From the NCBI RefSeq assembly GCF_012926525.1, contig NZ_JABBNI010000063.1, forward strand, positions 1 through 64,000: a stretch of 64,000 nucleotides of DNA, in the 5' to 3' direction. The DNA is from Clostridium muellerianum (GTDB lineage: Bacteria > Bacillota > Clostridia > Clostridiales > Clostridiaceae). Below the pieces are notes generated by a model. The model was not told the DNA's origin. It worked only from the letters and a program-made list of their open reading frames with translations, and ran no database searches. The translations under genes and the position numbers were made by a program. Below, one piece after another: positions 17,039-27,447 of the stretch. Position 1 is the stretch's first letter; each line of letters begins with the position of its first letter.

Positions 17039-18010
17039 TTAGTACCTTCTCCCTATTCCTAGTAAAAGAGTAATAGCAGTTCCTCCAACAAGTCCTCCCA
17101 AATGTCCAAAGTTATCCACATTACTCATTGAAAATCCCATAAATAAGTTTATAGCTATTACTGACATGATGTTTGTAAGAAAACCTCTGCCTATTCTGTC
17201 TTTCATTTTTACTGAAAATACTAGTGCTGCTCCAAGTAGGCCAAATATTGCTCCTGATGCACCTATGGATACTGAAGATGAAAACATATAACTAAAAATT
17301 GATGAAACTATGCCTGCTAAAAAATATATAAATAGATATTTAATCTTTCCATAAATCTTTTCAATAAGTGGCCCTAAAGAATATAATGCATACATATTTA
17401 AAGCTAAATGTACAATTCCACCATGCAAAAACATGCAGGTAACTAATCTATAATACTCTCCTCTAGCTATAAGATAGTTAACTTTAGCACCTAAAAATAC
17501 CAGTACATTTATGTTACTATCTATAAAGTTTCCTGATAGATATGCAGTTAAAATATATGCAAGTACATTTACACTAATTAAAATGTATGTTATAATTGAT
17601 GCTTCTGATTTTCCATAACTTGATACTGACCTATTCATACAATCTAATAACTCCTCAACTTTACTTTCCAATCCATTGCTATAATAAAGTATTTTTTTAT
17701 CCACAATGTTAATAAAAATATATTCACACTGTGGATAAGTTCTGTCACTTATATTATTGCCAACTAAAATTTGTATTAATCTTATATTGTCACATTTTAG
17801 AGCATTTTTTAGTGAATTTATAAAATTTACTTTATCTAAAGAATTATAATTGTTTGCATCCGAAAAAAATATTACTTCTGCAGAATTTTCTCCTCTTCTT
17901 ACAGCTCCCCAGGTACTTTGTAGTCCTGGCATCATTCCTTGAAATTCTATAATGCCATAGCCATAATTTTTACATAATGTGCTTATTAATTCTTTTATAT
18001 ACTTTTCCAT
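17039..18010 (-). CDS. Rhomboid family intramembrane serine protease
   Basis: 323 aa. About 135 N-terminal residues form a soluble cytoplasmic domain with no motif I recognise. The rhomboid core follows, with six or more membrane segments (first near 139-158). Hallmarks are visible: the HGGIVHLALNMYAL region, the catalytic Ser in SIGASGAIFGLLGA and the catalytic His in NFGHLGGLVGG. It cleaves transmembrane helices of substrate proteins; substrates are unknown. It converges with ftsH across the repeat element, and its stop codon is 9 bp from that repeat. Start has GGAGGAAAT. Confidence 0.92.
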   Translation of the reverse strand: MEKYIKELISTLCKNYGYGIIEFQGMMPGLQSTWGAVRRGENSAEVIFFSDANNYNSLDKVNFINSLKNALKCDNIRLIQILVGNNISDRTYPQCEYIFINIVDKKILYYSNGLESKVEELLDCMNRSVSSYGKSEASIITYILISVNVLAYILTAYLSGNFIDSNINVLVFLGAKVNYLIARGEYYRLVTCMFLHGGIVHLALNMYALYSLGPLIEKIYGKIKYLFIYFLAGIVSSIFSYMFSSSVSIGASGAIFGLLGAALVFSVKMKDRIGRGFLTNIMSVIAINLFMGFSMSNVDNFGHLGGLVGGTAITLLLGIGRRY

Positions 18011-18045
18011 ATTTCCTCCTTATGTTTCTAAAAAAGCGATTTAAA

Positions 18046-18074
18046 AAACCTCCGAAACTTTAGTGCGGAGGTTT
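18046..18074. terminator. Terminator after the HD-GYP gene
   Basis: 9-bp stem AAACCTCCG (18046-18054) and CGGAGGTTT (18066-18074), with A-rich DNA on the left for a leftward U run. Confidence 0.75.
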
Positions 18075-18086
18075 GAGTTATTAATA

Positions 18087-19145
18087 TTAAACAACACCTT
18101 CTATTACAATGCTAGGGTTTTTAAGAAGGTCTATTTCATAAAAAGGTATAGGCTCTCTTGTTTTCACATCATACAATAATCTTATTATTGGTCTATCGGG
18201 AAATCCTTTATTTTGACTTATTACATATCCTTCGTCACCATTTGAAAGTCTAACACAGGACCCTAGTGGATAAATAGAAAATGTATTTTTAAAGTTTGCA
18301 ACTACATTACTATCAAAACTAGTCCCAGATCCCGAAAGAATTAATTCATAGGCATCATTAGATTTAAACTTATCTCTATAACACCTGTCATTGCTGACTG
18401 CATCATATACATCACATACACATATAACCTTAGCAAACCTAGATATTTGGTTACCAGTTAATCCATATGGATATCCTTTCCCATCAACTCTTTCATGATG
18501 TTGTTCTACAACTTTAATTATAGAATCAGGCATAGTAACATTCTTTTTCAATATTTCAGCTCCATATATAGTGTGCTTTTTCACTTCTTCAAATTCTTCT
18601 TTTGTTAAAGGTCCCTTCTTATTCAACAAATCAGTAGAAATCTTAGTCTTTCCTATATCGTGAAGAATTGCACCAATGACCATTTCCTTTAGATCCCATT
18701 GATTATATTTAGATGCTATACCTAAAAAAGCAGTCATTATACAAGTATCTAAAGAATGTATATATGTATAATTATCAAAAGTTTTTATGTCGTAAAGGCT
18801 TTTATTAACGTCTCCCAATTCTATTACATAACTTATCATTTCTTCTACCCTGTTTAAAGATTCTTTAAGTTCTTTACTGTTAACATTATTAACATTTTTC
18901 ATTATTCCAGAAAGACTTTTTATTGTAACTTGTTTTAATTCTGTTAATCTTTCATCTTCTACATTTACATCATCTAATCTTTCATCTCTCACATAAACAT
19001 AAAAAACTCCTAATTCTGTCAACTTATTTATGTAGTTAGTGTTTAACTTGACTCCTGCTCTTAAAAGCACACGTCCTTCATTACTTAAAATGCTTTTACC
19101 AATTACATCTCCTGGTTTTACTCTATTTATAAACTCTAACCTCAT
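18087..19145 (-). CDS. HD-GYP domain protein, probable cyclic-di-GMP phosphodiesterase
   Basis: 352 aa. The N-terminal 90 residues (KPGDVIGKSILSNEGRVLLR, then LTELGVFYVYVRD) match the small adaptor region common to Firmicute HD-GYP proteins. The HD-GYP core has AILHDIGKTKIS, the second metal-binding His pair HHERVDGKGYPYG and DVYDAVSNDRCYR. The motif set is complete, so cyclic-di-GMP hydrolysis is plausible. About 70 C-terminal residues (YPLGSCVRLSNGDEGYVISQ) form a small beta domain typical of the family. No transmembrane segment: cytoplasmic. Single-gene unit with its own terminator. Confidence 0.92.
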   Translation of the reverse strand: MRLEFINRVKPGDVIGKSILSNEGRVLLRAGVKLNTNYINKLTELGVFYVYVRDERLDDVNVEDERLTELKQVTIKSLSGIMKNVNNVNSKELKESLNRVEEMISYVIELGDVNKSLYDIKTFDNYTYIHSLDTCIMTAFLGIASKYNQWDLKEMVIGAILHDIGKTKISTDLLNKKGPLTKEEFEEVKKHTIYGAEILKKNVTMPDSIIKVVEQHHERVDGKGYPYGLTGNQISRFAKVICVCDVYDAVSNDRCYRDKFKSNDAYELILSGSGTSFDSNVVANFKNTFSIYPLGSCVRLSNGDEGYVISQNKGFPDRPIIRLLYDVKTREPIPFYEIDLLKNPSIVIEGVV

Positions 19146-19250
19146 CCTTACACCTCAACAAAATTTAATTAAATTAACTACATAATTTCCATGTGTAACT
19201 TTATTCATCTGATAGCCACCTACTGTAGTACTTCTACTAAGTAAGATTTA

Positions 19251-19646
19251 TTAATATTGTTCTTTTTTATCTTTTATATCCTCAAAAACTTTTTCTATGG
19301 AATTGTTTATCAAAACACATAGATCATTTATTTTTTCGTTCATTTTTCCATGATCTTCAACATAATCAAATTTTACTAGCCAAGTTGGATTATACTCATC
19401 ATCTATATCTTCTATGCTGAATCCATTTTCAGAATATACCTTTTCATCAAACAAATCAAATATTGCGGAGTATTCCCATTCCTCTACATCACGATTAGTA
19501 TCAAAATATACATTTACTTTATCACCATCAAAAAACATTTTTGTAATATATTCTGCACCATCAGAAACTTCATAACTACCCAATTCTTTTACTATAAAAT
19601 TAGTTTCTTTATCTTTTTCCATTAATACTAAAGAAGAAAAATTCAA
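19251..19646 (-). CDS. Uncharacterised acidic protein (DUF6762-like)
   Basis: 131 aa if it starts at TTG 19646, which has GGATGGTGAT at good spacing; an ATG at 19658 overlaps that site and would add four residues. It is acidic and soluble with no signal peptide (SSLVLMEKDKETNFIVKELG at the N-terminus). From memory it resembles the clostridial family DUF6762; I cannot confirm this without a search. Function unknown. It stands alone between the HD-GYP gene and a divergent lipoprotein gene. Confidence 0.75.
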   Translation of the reverse strand: MNFSSLVLMEKDKETNFIVKELGSYEVSDGAEYITKMFFDGDKVNVYFDTNRDVEEWEYSAIFDLFDEKVYSENGFSIEDIDDEYNPTWLVKFDYVEDHGKMNEKINDLCVLINNSIEKVFEDIKDKKEQY

Positions 19647-19760
19647 TGTTATCACCATCCTTATATAAAAATGTATTATTTCTCATTAAATTAATAAGTA
19701 TTTACTTATTTCCATTTTTTGGTTATTATTATATATGTATCATATTTTAGGAGGTAAGCT

Positions 19761-20090
19761 ATGAAAAAGTTTTTAATTTTATTGTTACCTATTATTCTGG
19801 TAAGCTGTTTTATAAGATACAACTATACTATCAGTAAATCTACAGATATAAAGTATGTAATTGAAGAATACTTCACCACTGGTATTCTTAATAGTTATAA
19901 AATGTGCACTGTGTCTAAAGTAAACTTAAGCTTTTCTAACGGTAACATAGCTGTAGTAAAAATAGACGGAATGGAAGATAAATCTCCTCATAAGAAAGTA
20001 TCTTATAATGTCTTTTTAGAAAAAAATAATAAAGGTAATTGGAAAGTAAAAAAAGTATATACCTTAGAACCCAATTTAAACTCTAATTAA
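19761..20090 (+). CDS. Small putative lipoprotein
   Basis: 109 aa with AGGAGGTAAGCT upstream. A short hydrophobic signal ends in the lipobox LVSC, giving Cys16 as the lipidated residue. The remainder is a small, mostly beta domain with alternating polar residues (SFSNGNIAVVKIDGMEDKSP, VSYNVFLEKNNKGNWKVKKV), the style of small NTF2-like or DUF4829-type lipoproteins of clostridia; this is a loose resemblance. Function is unknown. It shares a bidirectional terminator with the fur-like gene that converges on it. Confidence 0.7.
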   Translation: MKKFLILLLPIILVSCFIRYNYTISKSTDIKYVIEEYFTTGILNSYKMCTVSKVNLSFSNGNIAVVKIDGMEDKSPHKKVSYNVFLEKNNKGNWKVKKVYTLEPNLNSN

Positions 20091-20091
20091 T

Positions 20092-20115
20092 AAAAGAATA
20101 GCCAATCTATTCTTT
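20092..20115. terminator. Shared terminator between the lipoprotein and Fur-family genes
   Basis: Stem AAAGAATAG (20093-20101) and CTATTCTTT (20107-20115), loop CCAAT. It overlaps the last codons of the Fur-family gene. Confidence 0.65.
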
Positions 20116-20541
20116 ACTTTCATGCTTTTTCTTCTTACATTCATTGCAAATTCCTTCAAGATTAATATTTAATTCTTCATCCACAGCTGTAAAACCTGTT
20201 GTATTTTTTATCATCTCTCTAATTTGCTGCATTGGACAATCTATTTCTACTTTTTTATGGCATACTTTACACTGTAATATATGCTTGTGATCTTCCTGTT
20301 TTATAACATAATTATATTTTCCACAGCCTAGATCAAATTTTCTTATAATATCTTTCTTTTCAAATAATTCTAATGATCTGTATACTGTTGATAAGTCAAT
20401 ATTTATTTCTCTTTGTTTACATTCATCAAATATAAATTCTGCACTTAATGCCCTATCATTTTTCCGTAAAATATCTAATATATTAATTCTAGCTTTTGTT
20501 ACTTTTATACCATGCTGCCTCAAACAATGATCTATTTCCAT
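20107..20541 (-). CDS. Fur-family metal-responsive transcriptional repressor
   Basis: 144 aa. Winged helix (KVTKARINILDILRKNDRAL, then INIDLSTVYRSLELFEKKDI) followed by the dimerisation and metal domain with DHKHILQCKVCHK and a C-terminal CNEC, so the structural zinc site with two CxxC pairs is complete. Which metal it senses (iron, zinc, manganese or peroxide via PerR) cannot be decided reliably from sequence. The start has GGGGTGAGGT. It lies 50 nt downstream of mntP on the same strand, so the two may be cotranscribed, which would favour a link to metal homeostasis. Confidence 0.93.
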   Translation of the reverse strand: MEIDHCLRQHGIKVTKARINILDILRKNDRALSAEFIFDECKQREINIDLSTVYRSLELFEKKDIIRKFDLGCGKYNYVIKQEDHKHILQCKVCHKKVEIDCPMQQIREMIKNTTGFTAVDEELNINLEGICNECKKKKHESKE

Positions 20542-20591
20542 AACCTCACCCCGAGTTTTTCATATGATGAATTAATGAACTATAATTTCAC

Positions 20592-21143
20592 TTAAAAAAA
20601 CATCATCTTTACACCAAAAATAACTAATATAATTCCACCTATGTAATCTGCATATTTACTTACTATTTCTATACGTTTTAAATATTTTGCTAGTAAAAAT
20701 GCCATAGAAGATATTATTAATGTAACTACACCTATAAATATAGTATCTTGCAAAATAGCAAAATTATCTCCCACTTTATTAAGAATAGTAAACCCTATAA
20801 CCATAGCATCTATACTTACTGAAATCCCCAAGATTATAGACATACCTGGCTTTATCAGAGGACATTCTTCTTCACTTTGGAATCCTTCTTTAAGCATCAT
20901 TACTCCAACTATAGCTATTAATGCACCTCCTATAATATTAGGAACTGAAGCTACATATCTATTAAATAGAAAGCCTGCATACGCTCCTATAATTGAAAAT
21001 AAAAATTGAAAAAATCCAAAGGAACTGGCAAACAAAACTTTGTCATTTATTTTTACACTATTATTTAAGCCTATACACAAAGCCACCCCAAACGCATCTA
21101 ATGAAAGAGCTATAGCAATTAAAAATAATGAGTAAAAATCCAT
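20592..21143 (-). CDS. mntP: Manganese efflux pump MntP
   Basis: 183 aa with six predicted membrane helices, the standard MntP size. The two halves each carry the acidic family motif: [15 protein letters not shown] near the N-terminus and [13 protein letters not shown] in the second half. It exports Mn2+ and protects against manganese excess. It is followed by the Fur-family gene. I looked for a yybP-ykoY manganese riboswitch in the 215 bp upstream and saw no match; control is more likely by a protein. Ribosome site AAGGAGAATAAGT. Confidence 0.93.
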   Translation of the reverse strand: MDFYSLFLIAIALSLDAFGVALCIGLNNSVKINDKVLFASSFGFFQFLFSIIGAYAGFLFNRYVASVPNIIGGALIAIVGVMMLKEGFQSEEECPLIKPGMSIILGISVSIDAMVIGFTILNKVGDNFAILQDTIFIGVVTLIISSMAFLLAKYLKRIEIVSKYADYIGGIILVIFGVKMMFF

Positions 21144-21358
21144 ACTTATTCTCCTTATTAATTACTTATCATTGTATTATAACAATACTATTTTACTTTA
21201 TATCTATTATAATGTCTAGTTATGCACATGTATTTATAAGTTTAATATTCGTTATAGATGTCCAACTTTAAAATCTAAATTTTGTTATAAAATCAGAATT
21301 GAATTTTACCACTCATAGAATCAATGTAAGATTTAATTATGATATTGTATATCTATAA

Positions 21359-22081
21359 TTAGTCTTCTAAAGACCTCATTAGTTTAAATCCGTTGTCTTT
21401 AAGCCATTGCCTTCTAACCCTATAATCTGGCAATATCTTCTGCACTGCACTCCAGTATTTTGGGGAATGATTCATATGTATCAGATGGCACAATTCATGC
21501 ACTACTACATAATCTACTACTTCAATAGGTGCCATTATTATTTTATAATTATAATTTATATTTTTCTTAGAAGAGCAACTTCCCCAAAGAGTTTTTTGAT
21601 TCTTTATCCTAATTTTTAATGGATATTCACTAATAATCTCACTGTAAAACTTAGTTCTTTCCACTAATATTCTTTCAGCTTCCCTTTTGTATATATTAGC
21701 TATAATTTTTTTTATTTTATGCTGATCTAATCTTATATTATAATCGAGATAAACTTTAAACATTCCATGAGAAATTAAAAATTCATAATTACTTTCCTTC
21801 CCACAAACTAACTCTAATTTCAAATTTACTCCAAGATATAAAATTTTAGTACCATTATTTAAAATTGTTTTTTCCTCTAAATTTTGATTTTTTATCATAT
21901 TCAGTTTATTCAATATCCAATGAGTTTTTTTCTTAACTATTCTATCTATAGTTTCTTCACTAATACCAAAGGGAGAAGTAACTATAACTTCTCCCTTATT
22001 AGTTATTTTAATACCAATAGTTTTTCTTATCTTTCTAAAAACCTTATAGGTAAATGATTGTAACTTATTATTACTTTCCAC
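21359..22081 (-). CDS. YgjP-like (M48/SprT-related) metallopeptidase domain protein
   Basis: 240 aa with a GTG start at 22081 (GGTAGGAATAGAAC upstream). It contains KTLWGSCSSKKNINYNYKI and the zinc motif VVHELCHLIHMNHSPKYW, with the two His and Glu of HExxH plus the downstream His, followed by the family end (RQWLKDNG). These are the features of the DUF45/YgjP family, often labelled UTP pyrophosphatase or zinc metalloprotease; the true activity is uncertain. It begins 9 nt after the S41 protease gene and is probably translated with it. Confidence 0.9.
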   Translation of the reverse strand: MESNNKLQSFTYKVFRKIRKTIGIKITNKGEVIVTSPFGISEETIDRIVKKKTHWILNKLNMIKNQNLEEKTILNNGTKILYLGVNLKLELVCGKESNYEFLISHGMFKVYLDYNIRLDQHKIKKIIANIYKREAERILVERTKFYSEIISEYPLKIRIKNQKTLWGSCSSKKNINYNYKIIMAPIEVVDYVVVHELCHLIHMNHSPKYWSAVQKILPDYRVRRQWLKDNGFKLMRSLED

Positions 22082-22090
22082 GTTCTATTC

Positions 22091-23716
22091 CTACCTTACA
22101 GTATATGATTTAATTGTATCTTTTACTTTTACATAATAAGTTTCACCACTTTTTAACTCTTCCTTAGGTACTAAACTCACTTTTTTGCCATCAACTTTCT
22201 TTATATCAAAGGCAGCTCTTTCTCCTGTTTCAACATCTATAATTTCAATATCCATATTATTTTTAATAGTGTTTTCATCTACATCTTTATTAAAAGTTAC
22301 ATTAAACACTTTATCTTTAGATACACTACTTGAAGAATCTAAAGCTTTTACGTTAGAATAGAAGAACTTATACACATTATTAAAGTAATCTTGTGGTGCT
22401 TTAGTCCAACCTTCCTTAGTACCTATATAAACATTATCTTTTGAAACTGTGCTCAGTATATACTTAAATGCAGCCCAGTGAAGTTCATCCTTAGCAGTAT
22501 TTAAATCTATCTCAAAATCTTTTCCTCCTGCATTTACCTTCACATAACCTGTTTTGTCTACATTATTTTTGCATTTCCCGGAAAATAAGTCTGCAACAGC
22601 TAAAGAATCTACATTTTCTACCTTAAAATCTGGAGATATTCCAGTTTTTTGTATAACATTTCCCTTAGGAGAATAAAACTTTTCTGTTGTTAACTTTAAA
22701 TAGCTTCCATCTGATAAAGCAAACATTTGTTGTGCTACTCCCTTACCATAGGTTGTAGTACCTATGAAAAAAGCCTCGTTATAATCTTTTACTGCAGCAG
22801 ATAAAATTTCTGAAGCACTGGCAGTATACTCATTGACAAGGAAAAATACAGGCTTATCTATAACGCTGCCTTTGTCACTAGCTAAATATCCCTGTTTTTG
22901 TCCTTGCTTATTTTCTATGATTATTGCACGCTTCTCTCCTATAAAGTTTCCTGCCATATCTAATGCGGTACTCATATATCCACCGCCATTATTTCTTAAA
23001 TCAATTATGTAAAACTCAGGATTCTTAGACTTAAGTTCTTGCAACTTTTTAGTAAACAAATCAGATGTATCTGTTCCAAAGGAACTCACCTGTATATACG
23101 CAGCATTATCATTTAACATTTTTCCTTCTACTGTTGGTATGCTTATTGATCTTCTTGTAACATTAAAAGTCATTTCAGAATTTTCCCTTTTAATTACTAA
23201 GTTAACACTTGTTCCTTCTTCTCCCTTTATATAGGAAGAAGCTTCATCTGAAGCTACACCCGCTAATGATTTACCATCTGCAGATATTATTATATCTCCC
23301 TGTTTAATACCAACTTCTGCGGCTGGAGAAGTCTCTATAACACCTTTTACTTTAACTCCTTCTGGAACAATTCCTAAATATATTCCAATCCCATACATTT
23401 TATTATCTATAGTATTTACAAAACTTTGTTGTTCCTGCTTAGAAAAATATGCTGAATATGGATCATTAAGTCCTTTTATCATTTCTTCTATAGTAGGTGC
23501 ATTTAATACGCTATCAGGCACTGTAGTAACATAATTTTGCTTAATTTTGTTCCTAGCTTCTTCTATTACAGAAGAATCAGCTGCTTGTACACTAAATGTA
23601 AAACTCGAAATAAAAAATAGTACAAAAGCAAAAGTTGATAGTATACCTGATATACTTGCTTTTTCGCTGCTACTACATTGTTTTTGCTGCTCAATGCACC
23701 TAATTTTGTTTTCCAT
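22091..23716 (-). CDS. S41 C-terminal processing protease with C-terminal Ig-like domain
   Basis: 541 aa from ATG 23716; the ATG three codons upstream overlaps the AGGAGG site. An unusually polar N-terminus of about 25 residues precedes a signal/anchor segment ending SVQAADSS. Next come a Ctp N-domain, a PDZ domain (YGIGIYLGIVPEGVKVKGV) and the S41 catalytic domain with Ser in NEYTASASEILSAAV and Lys in TTYGKGVAQQMF. Residues from about 450 form an SbsA-like Ig domain (SVSKDKVFNVTFNKDVDENT), the type also found in the CWB2 protein at 42126-45650. It acts outside the membrane, probably on surface or envelope proteins. The protease-Ig fusion is less common. Confidence 0.92.
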   Translation of the reverse strand: MENKIRCIEQQKQCSSSEKASISGILSTFAFVLFFISSFTFSVQAADSSVIEEARNKIKQNYVTTVPDSVLNAPTIEEMIKGLNDPYSAYFSKQEQQSFVNTIDNKMYGIGIYLGIVPEGVKVKGVIETSPAAEVGIKQGDIIISADGKSLAGVASDEASSYIKGEEGTSVNLVIKRENSEMTFNVTRRSISIPTVEGKMLNDNAAYIQVSSFGTDTSDLFTKKLQELKSKNPEFYIIDLRNNGGGYMSTALDMAGNFIGEKRAIIIENKQGQKQGYLASDKGSVIDKPVFFLVNEYTASASEILSAAVKDYNEAFFIGTTTYGKGVAQQMFALSDGSYLKLTTEKFYSPKGNVIQKTGISPDFKVENVDSLAVADLFSGKCKNNVDKTGYVKVNAGGKDFEIDLNTAKDELHWAAFKYILSTVSKDNVYIGTKEGWTKAPQDYFNNVYKFFYSNVKALDSSSSVSKDKVFNVTFNKDVDENTIKNNMDIEIIDVETGERAAFDIKKVDGKKVSLVPKEELKSGETYYVKVKDTIKSYTVR

Positions 23717-23840
23717 TATTTTCATCCTCCTGAAAATTGTTATATTGTGTATTATAGAAATTATACATCATTTTGGAATTTATTAAAACAAATAATTTGT
23801 TAAAATTATCAATGTAAAATTTACTAAAATTGTAATTATA

Positions 23841-23882
23841 AAAAAAGCATTTTAAAAAATACTTTTTCTAAAATGCTTTTTT
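23841..23882. terminator. Terminator after the SLAP-domain gene
   Basis: 14-bp stem AAAAAAGCATTTTA (23841-23854) with its complement at 23869-23882; works in both directions. Confidence 0.8.
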
Positions 23883-23910
23883 ATTTACTCATAAATTATT
23901 TTTATTCACT

Positions 23911-24798
23911 TTAATTTTCATTCGAAGGTTCTTTAGCTACTTCCTGTAAGTTAAATTCAACTTTCCAATCATTTAAAGCAACATTTTCTTCTAACTTTAA
24001 ATTTGTTGGAAATGCAAAGTTGAATATTCTAGCCTTAAGCGCTCCAACTTCAAAATCTTCAAGCTTAAATAAATTTGACTTTACAACATTTCCTTTATCG
24101 TCCTTTAATGTTATAGGTATTTCCTTTAACGCTATTTGTTTGTTATTACCATTTCTCATTACCACTGTAACTATTATACTTCCATTTTCTTGAATTCCTA
24201 TGCTAAACGTAGAAATAGTAAATTCTCCTTCATTTACATCTGGAAGACCTTTTAAAAAGTTATCAAATACAAGCTTATCTTCCAATTCAATACTTTTAGG
24301 CAACTTTTCATAATTTACATTAACTCTTCTTGAAGCTTTAATTTTTGTATCAAAACCTAAACTCCAATCATCCATAGGAATTTTTTCTACATACACATTT
24401 TTCTTTTCAAAGCAGACTTTTACTGGTCTTGCTCCCTTAGGTGGAATTGCACCCAAATTTTTCAAATTAAAAATTTGATAAGCTAGCATCTGATTTTTAG
24501 AATTGTATATAATTAAAGGGATTTTATCCAATGATATTTCTTCTGAAAAACCATTTCTTATATAAGCCTTAACTTCTATCTTTTCTCCTAAATCATAAGC
24601 ATACACACCAGAAACATTTAGCTGACCTTCCTTTATTGGTGGAAGTTCTTTTATTTCATCTTCTAATATATCTTTTTGAACATCTGACATTACATTATCA
24701 TCATTTTCTAAAAGAGAAAGAACTGTAGGTACTTCTAATGTTTCAGCATTTACATCTGCAACTCTATTAGATTTGTTGTTTTTCATTTTTTTCATCAT
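23911..24798 (-). CDS. SLAP-domain protein, two repeats (copy A)
   Basis: 295 aa from the ATG at 24798, placed 11 nt after GGAGG; upstream in-frame ATG 24816 lacks a site. No signal peptide. A short polar N-terminus leads into two SLAP-like domains (about residues 50-155 and 165-285), each with the pattern G-x-(L/F)-x-(V/I)-S-x-(Y/F), then RNG, then PL/PI-I and a final W-x-(L/V)-x-F strand. It is a paralogue of 29907-30710; both contain the segment SDVQKDI. SLAP domains occur in Firmicute S-layer-associated proteins. Without a signal peptide this one is cytoplasmic or exported by an unusual route. Function unknown. Confidence 0.8.
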   Translation of the reverse strand: MMKKMKNNKSNRVADVNAETLEVPTVLSLLENDDNVMSDVQKDILEDEIKELPPIKEGQLNVSGVYAYDLGEKIEVKAYIRNGFSEEISLDKIPLIIYNSKNQMLAYQIFNLKNLGAIPPKGARPVKVCFEKKNVYVEKIPMDDWSLGFDTKIKASRRVNVNYEKLPKSIELEDKLVFDNFLKGLPDVNEGEFTISTFSIGIQENGSIIVTVVMRNGNNKQIALKEIPITLKDDKGNVVKSNLFKLEDFEVGALKARIFNFAFPTNLKLEENVALNDWKVEFNLQEVAKEPSNEN

Positions 24799-24983
24799 TA
24801 TAATATAAACCTCCAAGTTTTGTGTACTAATTCCTTTATCATACTTATGTTAAAATCAATGATCTCTTATTTTCTTAACTATATTTTTACGTTTCTAACT
24901 TAATATAACATACTATATATTCAAAATCAAACTAAATCATCTTTTTAATATTATATCTGTTAGCATTTCATTAGTCCGTAATT

Positions 24984-25340
24984 TTAATTTTTTACAATTA
25001 TATTTGCTATATTTTTGTTTTTTTGAACTGCTTGAACATTTATTTTTATACCTTTATATTCCTTTTTCAATGCTTCTACATACTTATTTACTAGTTCCTT
25101 AGCTTCTTTTTCACTTATATCATCTTTAAAAACCATAGTTGCAGTTACTATATTATTTCGAACATATACTTGACCATCTATTAAATCTTTTTCCTTCTTA
25201 ATCTGATTTGTCCTTTTTACATCTTGAACTAGTTTATTAGGATCCTTATCAGGTTTAACAGCTTTATAGCATCCTGTTAAAGACATAAATATAGACATAC
25301 ATATTGTAATTAACATTAGCTTTTTTAAAATCTTTTTCAT
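24984..25340 (-). CDS. Small putative lipoprotein
   Basis: 118 aa with AGGAGGAG upstream. A basic N-terminus and hydrophobic stretch end in the lipobox SLTGC (Cys24). The mature part is a small charged domain: a linker DPNKLVQDVKRTNQIKKEKD, then a predicted alpha/beta unit (EAKELVNKYVEALKKEYKGI, INVQAVQKNKNIANIIV). The style resembles YhcN/YlaJ-like lipoproteins, but I cannot assign it. It lies between the ABC-F gene and the SLAP gene, each apparently a separate unit. Confidence 0.72.
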   Translation of the reverse strand: MKKILKKLMLITICMSIFMSLTGCYKAVKPDKDPNKLVQDVKRTNQIKKEKDLIDGQVYVRNNIVTATMVFKDDISEKEAKELVNKYVEALKKEYKGIKINVQAVQKNKNIANIIVKN

Positions 25341-25420
25341 GAATTAAACATCTCCTCCTGATTTATATAAGCTATTATAATTTTTATCCGCTTTATAAAA
25401 CAATATTTTAAACAAATAAC

Positions 25421-25462
25421 TCAATATTAATTATATCATTACATTAATATAATTAATATTGA
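25421..25462. repeat. AT-only inverted repeat between ABC-F and lipoprotein genes
   Basis: Perfect 16-bp arms (25421-25436 and 25447-25462, TCAATATTAATTATAT and its complement) around a 10-nt loop. It lies about 80-120 bp upstream of the lipoprotein start and 100 bp after the ABC-F stop. It could be a terminator without a U run or an operator. Confidence 0.5.
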
Positions 25463-25565
25463 GAAATGTTCAATATTTTGTAAATAATTTCTTAATTTTA
25501 TCCCCAACTACCCATTATAATATTAATTCTAAATAAAATTTATTTGGTACAATCATTATTAAATA

Positions 25566-27233
<1,668 letters not shown>

Positions 27234-27335
27234 TCAATATGAACTAAAATCGTCGAAACACTGCACTATTATATCATATTTGAAGAAAAAAAAAAGCTAT
27301 GAAATATACATTAACTTAACTTTTACAATTAAAAA

Positions 27336-27401
27336 AATGCGAAACAACCTTCTTTTCAGAGGACAATTGTCCTCTGTCCTCTGAAAAAGTTCATTCGCAT
27401 T
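27336..27401. terminator. hppA terminator containing a short repeat copy
   Basis: Outer stem AATGCGAA (27336-27343) and TTCGCATT (27394-27401), with a run of A on the left that gives seven U for leftward transcription. The loop holds the repeat block TTTTCAGAGGACA ... TGTCCTCTGAAAA (27353-27386), itself a palindrome and related to the element at 16795-17030. Confidence 0.65.
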
Positions 27402-27447
27402 AAGCTTATATTAAATCAAAATCGTGTATGGACGAAAGTTAAGTATA

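Noticed and set aside
21144-21358. Manganese (yybP-ykoY) riboswitch upstream of mntP
   Set aside because: No paired stem loops with the conserved GC-rich core were found in the 215-bp gap, which is simple AT-rich DNA.
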